DNA of 5,310 nucleotides from Candidatus Sulfotelmatobacter sp. (lineage in GTDB: Bacteria > Acidobacteriota > Terriglobia > Terriglobales > SbA1). Below, piece by piece: positions 1 to 5,310 of this stretch (its first letter is position 1; each line of letters starts with the position of its first letter). A program made the position numbers and the translations under genes. The notes beneath the pieces were generated by a model. The model made no database searches, had not been told where the DNA came from, and saw only the letters and a list, made by a program, of their open reading frames with translations. The stretch lies in the NCBI GenBank assembly GCA_030151135.1, contig JASLEQ010000163.1:1-5310 (forward strand). The letters are read 5' to 3'.

Positions 1-1
1 C

Positions 2-1723
2 ATTCACCACGACTACCTGCAAGCCGGAGCGGAAATCGTCGAAACGAATACATTCGGCGCGAATTCCTTCCGCCTGGCCCGCCACAGCCTGGCCGACAAG
101 GTTCGGGACATTAACTTTGCCGGAGCGCGACTTGCGCGCGAGGCCACCAAAAGCTTCGATGTTTGGGTTGCCGGATCGGTTGGCCCGTTGGGCACGCGGA
201 TCGAACCTCTGGGGAAAACTTCGTACCAGGAAGCCCGCGACGCATTTCGACAGCAGATTGCCGCATTAGTCGAGGGCGGCGTGGACCTGATCATGCTGGA
301 GACATTTGGCTATCTGGAGGAGATTCATCAGGCGATGCTGGCGGCGAGGGACGTATCGGCGTCGATAATTATCGTGGCGCAAGTCACGATCGATGAGGAC
401 GGCAACTGTTTGGACGGTTCGGATCCGGAAACCTTTGTTCCGAAGCTGGAGGAGTGGGGGGCCGACGTTATTGGCTGTAACTGCAGCGTGGGCCCCGTAG
501 CGATGCTGGAGGCGATGGAGCGCGTGAGAGCGGTGACTTCCCTGCCGCTGGCAGCGCAACCGAACGCTGGGATTCCGCGGTCGGTGGATGGCAGAAACAT
601 CTATTTGTGTTCGCCGGAGTATATGGCGAGCTATGCGCGGAAGTTTGTGGCGGCGGGAGTTCGGCTGGTGGGTGGATGTTGCGGAACGACACCCGACCAC
701 ATTCGCACGATGAAATCGGCGCTACGCGTGGGGGAAGCGCGGGGAAAGACATCGTCGGCCCAGGCCAGTGAGGGGCATAAGACGCCGAAGACGGTTCCGT
801 CGATTCCGCTGGAGAATCGTTCTCCCCTGGGCGCGAAGCTGGCACGCGGCGAGTTTGTGACGATGGTCGAGATCGTGCCGCCGAAAGGGATTGATGTTGC
901 GAAAGAGGTGGAAGGCGCTCGCTTCCTGAAGTCGGTTGGCGTCGATGCCGTGAATATTCCAGATAGTCCGCGGGCGTCGGCGCGCATGAGCAACCAGGCA
1001 TTATCACTGCTGATCCAGCGGGAGGTTGGGATTGATGCGATTTTGCATTACACCTGCCGGGACCGGAACGTGTTGTGCATCCAGAGCGACTTGCTGGGCG
1101 CGGCGGCGGTAGGGATTCGCAACCTGATTTGCATTACCGGCGATCCGCCAAAGATGGGGAACTATCCGGATGCAACCGCGGTGTTTGATGTGGATGCGAT
1201 CGGGCTGGTGAACATTGTGCGGAGCCTGAACCAGGGGCTGGACCTTGGGGCGAATCCGATTGGAACGGGGACCGGATTCGTGATCGGCGTGGGGGCGAAT
1301 CCGGGGCTGACCGATCTGGATGAAGAGATCAAGCGCTTCGAATACAAGGTTGAGGCAGGCGCGGAATATGCGGTAACGCAGCCGGTGTTCGATCTACGGT
1401 TGCTGGAGAATTTCCTGAAGCGGATCGAGCACTGCCGGATTCCAGTGGTGGCAGGGATTTGGCCGCTGGTGAGCGTGCGCAATGCGGAGTTCATGAAGAA
1501 CGAGCTGCGGGTGTCGGTGCCGGACGCGATCCTGGAGCGGATGGCTCGGGCACAGACGCCGGAGGCAGCGCGGGCGGAAGGCGTCGCGATCGCGCGCGAG
1601 ATGCTGATTGCAGCGCGGCAGATGGTGCAAGGGGCGCAGATCAGCGCTCCCATGGGACGGTATAGCTCGGCGGTGGATGTGCTCGAGGCGCTAGGGACGA
1701 ACGCACCAACCACGCCGGCCTGA
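2..1723 (+). CDS. Bifunctional homocysteine S-methyltransferase / methylenetetrahydrofolate reductase, 5'-truncated by the window edge
   Basis: The reading frame is open from base 2 to a TGA at 1721-1723, giving 573 visible residues. Family members of the YitJ type are about 610 long, so roughly 40 N-terminal residues and the start are outside. The first visible stretch, ending in VETNTFGAN, is the early part of the homocysteine methyltransferase barrel. Visible residues 1-243 form this domain. Its three zinc-binding cysteines are present: Cys161 in the GCNC motif (codon 482-484) and Cys226-Cys227 in GGCCGTTP (677-682). A polar linker (about 244-277) leads to a MetF-like FAD domain (about 278-550). 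There Glu290 in VEIVPP and Asp381 in ITGDPP correspond to the catalytic Glu and the flavin-tuning Asp of MetF. Family knowledge: the N-terminal half moves a methyl group to homocysteine without a cobalamin domain, and the C-terminal half reduces 5,10-methylene-THF. The methyl donor (S-methylmethionine, AdoMet or another) cannot be read from sequence. The ATG at 188 is internal and cuts the barrel, so it is not the start. The gene converges on the permease gene. Confidence 0.93.
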   Translation: MHHDYLQAGAEIVETNTFGANSFRLARHSLADKVRDINFAGARLAREATKSFDVWVAGSVGPLGTRIEPLGKTSYQEARDAFRQQIAALVEGGVDLIMLETFGYLEEIHQAMLAARDVSASIIIVAQVTIDEDGNCLDGSDPETFVPKLEEWGADVIGCNCSVGPVAMLEAMERVRAVTSLPLAAQPNAGIPRSVDGRNIYLCSPEYMASYARKFVAAGVRLVGGCCGTTPDHIRTMKSALRVGEARGKTSSAQASEGHKTPKTVPSIPLENRSPLGAKLARGEFVTMVEIVPPKGIDVAKEVEGARFLKSVGVDAVNIPDSPRASARMSNQALSLLIQREVGIDAILHYTCRDRNVLCIQSDLLGAAAVGIRNLICITGDPPKMGNYPDATAVFDVDAIGLVNIVRSLNQGLDLGANPIGTGTGFVIGVGANPGLTDLDEEIKRFEYKVEAGAEYAVTQPVFDLRLLENFLKRIEHCRIPVVAGIWPLVSVRNAEFMKNELRVSVPDAILERMARAQTPEAARAEGVAIAREMLIAARQMVQGAQISAPMGRYSSAVDVLEALGTNAPTTPA

Positions 1724-1769
1724 CACCCCTGCAGTCAGTGGGTGAAGCCGCCGTTGTGTTGCCCCCTTA

Positions 1770-1813
1770 CAGCGCGGCTTAAAGCCGCGCCCTTTCAAAG
1801 CGGAATCATTCCG
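1770..1813. repeat. Cluster of three adjacent palindromes between convergent genes; possible REP-like element or weak bidirectional terminator
   Basis: Three inverted repeats lie end to end. The first has 9-base arms, GCGCGGCTT (1772-1780) and AAGCCGCGC (1782-1790), around a single A; as RNA it would form a 7-bp GC stem with a 5-base loop. The second is CTTTCAAAG (1792-1800). The third is CGGAAT-C-ATTCCG (1801-1813), which overlaps the permease stop codon. The position between two convergent genes fits a terminator for both. However, neither strand has a proper T-run after the strong stem (only CCTTTC on the plus strand), so intrinsic termination would be weak. The GC-rich palindrome resembles intergenic repeats I associate with acidobacterial genomes; that resemblance is from memory and unverified. 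Confidence 0.5.
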
Positions 1814-4247
1814 CCCGGATCGCGATCAACGGTTCGATTTGTGTAGCGCGCAGGGCGGGTATCAGAGTGGCTGCCATTGCTACCAGCACGAACGCCGCGG
1901 CTATCGCTACGAACGTGAGCGGATCCGTCGGGCTCACCTGAAACAGGAGATCTTGCAGCAGGCGAGTTGCCAAGACGGCTCCGCCGAGACCCAGTGCGAC
2001 TCCGCTTCCAACCAGAATGAATCCCCGCTTGAGCAGAAGATAGAGCAGGTTGCGATTCTGAGCACCGAGGGCGCGACGGATGCCGATCTCGCGCGTGCGG
2101 CGGATTACCGCATAGGAAATCACTCCATACAGTCCCAGTAACGCCAGCCCGACAGCACCCACCGCGAACACCCCAAGCAGTCGCACCATGAGGCGCAACT
2201 CTCCTTCCGAGGACTCGATGATTTCATTCATAGTTGAGATTTGCGAGATTGGCTGGTCGCGATCCAGTTGCAGTATGGCGTTGCGGATGGGAGTACTCAG
2301 AGATCGCGGATCATGCGTGGCACGTATAACGAGCATTGCGGATTGCAGCGGCTGCTGTGCGCAGGAATAGTAAATCTCTGGACGGGGTGCCCGATCGCGT
2401 CCCGTGTGATGTACATCCGCGACGATTCCGATGATCTGATGCGGTCGAAGCTCAGACCCGGAAAGGACCGTTTGGCCGATGGGATCGGGTCCAGCGGGAT
2501 ACTCGGGCCAGAAGGTCTTTGCGAACGCTTCGCTGATGATGGCGACGTTGTTTGAAGATTTATTGTCGTGCGCATTGAATTCCCTGCCCCTGACTACGGG
2601 AATTCGCAAGGTCTGAAAATAGCTGTTGGTAACGTTTTGAAGGATTGCGATCGGGCGATCATTCAGGGATGCGAGTGGCCTGCCGCTGACCTGAACTGTG
2701 GTCCCCATGAATCCATCCATTGGTACAGTCGTGGTGAGTGCTGCGTTCGTTACGCCTGGAACGGCGGCGGTCCGTTCGACAATTTCTTCGTAGAATGCCG
2801 CGCGCTTTTCGTCGCTGTCATAGCGCGTTGGCGAAAGTGCGACTTTCATGGTGAGCAAGCCTGTGGGCTGGAATCCGGGATAGACGCCCGCCATGTGAAC
2901 CATGCTCTCAATCAGCAGCGAGGCGCTGATTACCAGAACGATGGAAAGTGTAACTTGTCCGACGACGAGCAAGCCGAGAGCCCCTTGGATGGGATTCGGC
3001 GACGAACCGCCGCTGGTTTCCCCGCTTCCGCGCAGGACGGCCGAGAGGTCCGTTCTTGACGAGACCCCAGCCGGTACAAGTCCGAAGATTATGCCTACGA
3101 GCACGCTCGCGGTAATTCCGAACATTAGAACCGTTCCATCCAGATGGATCGCGGCGGCGCGAGGCAAATCGATGAGGGAGATGTTTCGTACGACATTGAG
3201 ACTAGCCGCTGTGAATGCGATGCCGATGGCGCCACCGGTAAGAGCAAGCAGCAGGCTCTCGGCGAGCAACTGGCGAATGATTCTTCCGCGGCCGGCGCCG
3301 ATGGCGGCGCGCACGGCGAATTCACGGGTCCGGCTGACGGCGCGCGCCAGCATCATGCCGCCGGTATTGGCGCAGACAATCAGCAGTACAAATCCGACGG
3401 CACCGAAAAGCATCCATAACTTTGCGCGTACGTCCGCAACGAGCACATCTTTCAAAGGCCGGACAGGATCGGTGATCTGCGGATCTTTCATGTCGAGCAT
3501 GCCGGGATTGGCCGCGGCGTATTGCCGATTGAGGACGGCAAGTTCCGAAGTCGCGGCGGCCGGTGTCACGTCATAGCGAAGGCGCCCGAAGATGCTGAGG
3601 ATTGGACTGAGAGGACGGCCAAACGGAGGAATGATCGACCATTCCGACGGGCGCGTGAGCCAAACGTCGACGCCCTTCATGGGAAATTCGAAACCGGCGG
3701 GAAGAATGCCGACAACAGTATGAGGTTTCCCTGCAAGATTTATGGTCTTGCCGAGGATGCCCGAGTCTGTGCCGAATCGGCGTTGCCACAGACTGGTACT
3801 GATGATAGCGACTGCAGGTGCGCCTTCTCGGTCCTCTTGATCGAGGAACCCGCGGCCCAAGGCTGGCGCTACGCCGAGGATCGTCAAGAAGTTTGCGGAA
3901 ACGCGGGCAGCGTCGAGAACTTCGGGCTGCCCGCTGCCGGAGAGAGCGACGTGCTCCAGTCCGTTCGTGTAGGCACCCACGCCGTCGTAGGAGCGACTCG
4001 CGGCTTTGACGTGCGCAAAGCGGATGGGTGTTGCGCCATCGGCGACGATCACAACACGATCGGGATCGTGATACGGGAGAGGCTGAAGTAGTACTGCGCG
4101 GATCACCGAAAAGATGGTTGTGTCGGCGCTGATGCCAACGGCAAGCAAGAAGATCACGCCCAGAGAAAATGCGGGATGCTTCCGAAGGTTACGTGTTGCG
4201 GAGTGAAGGTCGTGCCCGATTGATTGCAAAATCGTTTTAGCGATCAT
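1806..4247 (-). CDS. ADOP-type ABC transporter permease (duplicated MacB/FtsX permease without ATPase domain)
   Basis: The 813-residue product has two copies of the MacB periplasmic-core plus FtsX permease unit. Predicted membrane segments lie near residues 27-51, 277-300, 330-352 and 372-394 (first unit), and near 426-447, 690-714, 742-763 and 775-797 (second unit). Large extracytoplasmic domains fall at about 52-276 and 448-689. Both FtsX coupling signatures are visible: REFAVRAAIGAGRGRIIRQL (308-327) and REIGIRRALGAQ (719-730). The chain ends with the typical LIPALRATQIEPLIAIRAE. No Walker A, signature or Walker B motif is present, so any ATPase must be encoded elsewhere or be absent. This matches the ADOP family in length and order. 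MacB-like proteins drive mechanotransmission or lipoprotein and drug export, but the substrate here is unknown. I chose the ATG at 4245-4247 because GGAG lies 7 bases before it and the protein then begins like its family. An in-frame TTG at 4292 would add 15 atypical residues. No partner gene is adjacent. The frame is intact, with no sign of decay. Confidence 0.93.
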   Translation of the reverse strand: MIAKTILQSIGHDLHSATRNLRKHPAFSLGVIFLLAVGISADTTIFSVIRAVLLQPLPYHDPDRVVIVADGATPIRFAHVKAASRSYDGVGAYTNGLEHVALSGSGQPEVLDAARVSANFLTILGVAPALGRGFLDQEDREGAPAVAIISTSLWQRRFGTDSGILGKTINLAGKPHTVVGILPAGFEFPMKGVDVWLTRPSEWSIIPPFGRPLSPILSIFGRLRYDVTPAAATSELAVLNRQYAAANPGMLDMKDPQITDPVRPLKDVLVADVRAKLWMLFGAVGFVLLIVCANTGGMMLARAVSRTREFAVRAAIGAGRGRIIRQLLAESLLLALTGGAIGIAFTAASLNVVRNISLIDLPRAAAIHLDGTVLMFGITASVLVGIIFGLVPAGVSSRTDLSAVLRGSGETSGGSSPNPIQGALGLLVVGQVTLSIVLVISASLLIESMVHMAGVYPGFQPTGLLTMKVALSPTRYDSDEKRAAFYEEIVERTAAVPGVTNAALTTTVPMDGFMGTTVQVSGRPLASLNDRPIAILQNVTNSYFQTLRIPVVRGREFNAHDNKSSNNVAIISEAFAKTFWPEYPAGPDPIGQTVLSGSELRPHQIIGIVADVHHTGRDRAPRPEIYYSCAQQPLQSAMLVIRATHDPRSLSTPIRNAILQLDRDQPISQISTMNEIIESSEGELRLMVRLLGVFAVGAVGLALLGLYGVISYAVIRRTREIGIRRALGAQNRNLLYLLLKRGFILVGSGVALGLGGAVLATRLLQDLLFQVSPTDPLTFVAIAAAFVLVAMAATLIPALRATQIEPLIAIRAE

Positions 4248-4254
4248 CGCAGTG

Positions 4255-4258
4255 CTCC
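4255..4258 (-). promoter_or_regulatory. Ribosome binding site deciding the permease start
   Basis: Read on the minus strand, GGAG precedes the ATG (4247-4245) with a 7-base spacer, CACTGCG. This is good Shine-Dalgarno spacing and favours this ATG over the in-frame TTG at 4292 upstream. Confidence 0.65.
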
Positions 4259-4347
4259 GATGAGAGGTCAGTTCGGAAATTTCGGGACGCAAGTGCCGAT
4301 CCGGGAACTAGTCATTCACATTTTTCGATGTTGTGCATAGAAAAGAC

Positions 4348-4379
4348 TGGACACAGCCGCGGAAACGTTGCATTAGAAT
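4348..4379 (+). promoter_or_regulatory. Possible promoter of xseB
   Basis: TAGAAT (4374-4379) matches the -10 consensus at five of six positions. TGGACA (4348-4353) matches -35 at five of six. The 20-base spacer between them is longer than the usual 16-18, so the pairing is doubtful. A start of transcription near 4386 would place the GTG at 4333 outside the message, which supports the TTG at 4402 as the xseB start. For the divergent permease gene I could not find a convincing promoter in this 154-bp intergenic region. Confidence 0.35.
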
Positions 4380-4401
4380 ATATGTACGGAGCGAAACGTC
4401 G

Positions 4402-4641
4402 TTGCCAAAATTTGAAGAGTGCCTCCAGCGACTGGAGCGGATAGTTCAGGAACTGGAAAAGGGAGAAGTCCCGTTAGAGAAATCTCTGACGCTCTTCGAA
4501 GAGGGCATGCAACTGTCTTCTGCCTGCCGGAAGGAACTGGAAGAGGCAGAAGGAAAAGTTGAGATTCTACTGAAAAAGAACGGAAAGCTCCAGGCCGAAC
4601 CATTCGAACCGGGAAACGAAAAGGCGTCCAACCGCCGCTAG
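4402..4641 (+). CDS. xseB: Exodeoxyribonuclease VII small subunit
   Basis: From TTG at 4402 the product is 79 residues, the normal size for XseB. The family pattern runs through residues 4-57: FEECLQRLERIVQELEKGEVPLEKSL in two adjoining parts, then LFEEGMQLSSACRKELEEAE and KVEILL. This predicts the two-helix coiled coil that packs on the large subunit. The C-terminal tail (60-79) is polar and basic. XseB subunits wrap XseA to make the cytoplasmic nuclease that cuts single-stranded DNA from both ends to oligonucleotides, acting in repair. XseB alone is not catalytic; xseA is not in the window. The start is inferred: PKFEE immediately after TTG is where family members begin, and GGAG (4388-4391) lies 10 bases upstream, slightly far. 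A GTG at 4333 in the same frame would add 23 residues that do not look like XseB. The next gene follows after 115 bases. Confidence 0.9.
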   Translation: MPKFEECLQRLERIVQELEKGEVPLEKSLTLFEEGMQLSSACRKELEEAEGKVEILLKKNGKLQAEPFEPGNEKASNRR

Positions 4642-4665
4642 ACTTCACGGTTTGAGAAACAAAAC

Positions 4666-4707
4666 AAGCTGTCTGTGGAGTTGTGGTTCTTAGCCACCCC
4701 GCAGCTT
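4666..4707. other. Imperfect stem-loop in the xseB-receiver intergenic region
   Basis: AAGCTG (4666-4671) pairs with CAGCTT (4702-4707). Inside it, GTGGTT (4683-4688) and AGCCAC (4692-4697) can form a second 6-bp stem with one G-U pair and a 3-base loop. On the plus strand no T-run follows. On the minus strand the outer arm is followed by GTTTTGTTTC, but no minus-strand gene ends here. It could attenuate read-through from xseB, or be chance. Confidence 0.25.
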
Positions 4708-4716
4708 TCGACGAAC

Positions 4717-4734
4717 GTTAACGAGGTCGTTGAC
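4717..4734. repeat. Short inverted repeat upstream of the receiver gene
   Basis: GTTAACGA (4717-4724) and TCGTTGAC (4727-4734) are inverted copies with one mismatch, which is a G-U pair in RNA, around a 2-base centre. The dyad ends 22 bases before the ATG at 4757. Its size and position would suit an operator for a dimeric regulator, but no regulator can be named and no clear promoter is seen beside it. Confidence 0.3.
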
Positions 4735-4756
4735 CGACGTAAGAATCGGGGGATGT

Positions 4757-5122
4757 ATGGTCCATCGTGTTGTACTTCTTGAGAAAGATCCGGGCGTGGC
4801 CCGGTCCCTGGCCGGCGGACTCCGCACTCACTTTTCGGTACACGTGACTCAGTCGCATGACGAGTTGCGGCAGAAAGTGGAACGAAGCCGTCCGGAAGCC
4901 GTGGTCCTGAACATCGAGTACGGACCGCTTACGGATGTTGAGAGCCTGCACCGTGAATTTCCAGAGCTGCCGATTGTGTGCACGCATCGCATTCCTGACG
5001 AAGACATGTGGATGGCGGCACTGCAAGCCGGGGCCAGCGACGTTTGCCCGGCCGACGATGTGAACAACATTCTGAGTTCCGTGCTGCGCAGCACGACGCT
5101 GTCACGAGGCGCCGCAGCATAA
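4757..5122 (+). CDS. Stand-alone CheY-like receiver domain protein lacking the phospho-acceptor Asp (pseudo-receiver)
   Basis: The 121-residue product is a single receiver domain with no output domain. The fold pattern is clear: beta-1 HRVVLLEKD (3-11), beta-3 EAVVLNIEYGP (47-57), beta-4 LPIVCTHR (71-78), and then ALQAGASDVCPADD (88-101) leading to the last helix. Compared with CheY, the acidic pocket is reduced to Glu9 and Asp11. The phosphorylated Asp is replaced by Asn52 (codon AAC, 4910-4912). The switch Thr is kept (Thr76), but the invariant Lys of the KP motif is Ala99. It therefore cannot be phosphorylated in the usual way and probably acts through constitutive protein contact; its partner is unknown. 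I chose the ATG at 4757, with the purine run GGGGGA (4748-4753) just before it. An in-frame TTG at 4730 would add nine residues. The gene lies between xseB and a probable prenyl synthase gene and has its own terminator. Confidence 0.85.
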   Translation: MVHRVVLLEKDPGVARSLAGGLRTHFSVHVTQSHDELRQKVERSRPEAVVLNIEYGPLTDVESLHREFPELPIVCTHRIPDEDMWMAALQAGASDVCPADDVNNILSSVLRSTTLSRGAAA

Positions 5123-5142
5123 CTTCTTAGTGTTTCCACCTG

Positions 5143-5173
5143 AAGGGACGCCGCCGGGCGTCCTTTTCTGTTT
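5143..5173 (+). terminator. Intrinsic terminator after the receiver gene
   Basis: GGACGCC (5146-5152) and GGCGTCC (5157-5163) form a perfect 7-bp GC-rich stem with a 4-base loop GCCG. The stem can be extended by A-T and G-U pairs and is followed by TTTTCTGTTT. It starts about 20 bases after the TAA at 5120-5122. It should end the receiver transcript and make the next gene depend on its own promoter. Confidence 0.88.
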
Positions 5174-5226
5174 GTGTTCTGCTTTTGTGAATCGTACGCA
5201 GCGGCGTCTTTCCCAACGCGCAGGCT

Positions 5227-5235
5227 TGTTATACT
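5227..5235 (+). promoter_or_regulatory. Extended -10 promoter for the gene starting at 5244
   Basis: TG-T-TATACT has the extended -10 form TGnTATAAT, with the hexamer (5230-5235) matching at five of six positions. No good -35 box is seen at the right distance (about TCTTTC), which is common for extended -10 promoters. Transcription would start near 5242, only a few bases before the ATG. The preceding terminator supports an independent promoter here. Confidence 0.6.
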
Positions 5236-5243
5236 GCCACGTC

Positions 5244-5310
5244 ATGCTGAAAGAGATCTTGCAGCAGGGGCAGCAGTTGACGGACGGTGCGCTCGACCGG
5301 CTGATCCCAC
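5244..5310 (+). CDS. Probable polyprenyl (farnesyl/geranylgeranyl) diphosphate synthase, N-terminal fragment
   Basis: Only 22 codons are visible before the window ends. The peptide begins MLKEILQQGQQLTDGALDRL and continues IP. It resembles the first helix of short-chain prenyl diphosphate synthases, which typically starts with a short amphipathic segment ending in ALDRLLP before the catalytic core. The two Asp-rich motifs that would prove this lie outside. Context supports it: in many bacteria ispA follows xseB, and xseB is two genes upstream. Such an enzyme would condense isopentenyl diphosphate with allylic diphosphates in the cytoplasm for quinone, carotenoid or cell-wall carrier synthesis. 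No Shine-Dalgarno sequence precedes the ATG (upstream bases ACTGCCACGTC). The identification is tentative because the fragment is short. Confidence 0.5.
   Translation, partial: MLKEILQQGQQLTDGALDRLIP

Noticed and set aside
1162..1713. Minus-strand open frame of 183 codons opposite the MetF-like domain.
   Set aside because: The plus strand encodes a clearly recognised enzyme here. The antisense product is rich in Ser, Arg and Ala and has no family features.
1818..1827. Perfect 10-base palindrome GATCGCGATC near the permease 3' end.
   Set aside because: It falls in coding sequence for the conserved C-terminal Ile-Ala-Ile-Arg residues and is most simply codon choice.
2902..3576. Long plus-strand open frame (224 codons) opposite the permease.
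   Set aside because: It lies wholly inside the permease gene on the other strand, has low-complexity composition and resembles no family I know. It is explained by antisense codon bias.
3522..4091. Plus-strand open frame of 189 codons opposite the permease.
   Set aside because: It is a shadow of the intact permease frame, with no recognisable motif or ribosome binding site.
4248..4292. A 15-residue N-terminal extension of the permease from TTG at 4292.
   Set aside because: The ATG at 4247 has a well-placed GGAG and gives an N-terminus like other family members. The extension has a weak start codon and no clear ribosome binding site.
4730..4735. TTGACC as a -35 box for the receiver gene.
   Set aside because: A -10 box at the normal distance would lie on the start codon of the receiver gene, and no suitable hexamer is there.
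1..5310. A new defence, mobile or multi-gene system.
   Set aside because: All major frames belong to recognisable families with housekeeping or orphan roles. No transposase, nuclease-helicase set, repeat-spacer array or toxin-antitoxin pair is visible.

Overview
The window most likely comes from an acidobacterium. The main evidence is the large minus-strand gene, an 813-residue permease built of two MacB-PCD/FtsX units with no ATPase domain. This is the architecture of the 'acidobacterial duplicated orphan permease' (ADOP) family, which is greatly expanded in Acidobacteria. The moderately high GC content and the other genes are compatible with that. The assignment is by recognition only; no database search was possible.

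Layout: (1) At 2-1723 (+) is the 3' ~93% of a fused homocysteine S-methyltransferase / methylenetetrahydrofolate reductase of the YitJ type; its start lies before the window. (2) A short gap between convergent genes (1724-1805) carries a cluster of back-to-back palindromes. (3) At 1806-4247 (-) is the ADOP-type permease. (4) After a 154-bp divergent intergenic region comes xseB (4402-4641, +), the small subunit of exonuclease VII, probably starting at TTG. (5) At 4757-5122 (+) is a stand-alone CheY-like receiver domain that has lost the phospho-acceptor Asp (now Asn) and the conserved Lys. It is followed by a clear intrinsic terminator. (6) At 5244-5310 (+) are the first 22 codons of a gene that looks like a polyprenyl (farnesyl/geranylgeranyl) diphosphate synthase. 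It is preceded by an extended -10 promoter so close to the ATG that the transcript may be leaderless.

The genes do not form one pathway. The first is one-carbon and methionine metabolism. The permease is a stand-alone transport or membrane-remodelling protein. The right end resembles the common xseB-ispA neighbourhood, here with a pseudo-receiver gene between the two.

I see no CRISPR array, transposase, tRNA or rRNA, and no convincing new multi-gene system. The most noteworthy items are the degenerate receiver, the probable leaderless start and the palindrome cluster. No stretch longer than 300 bases lacks a gene.
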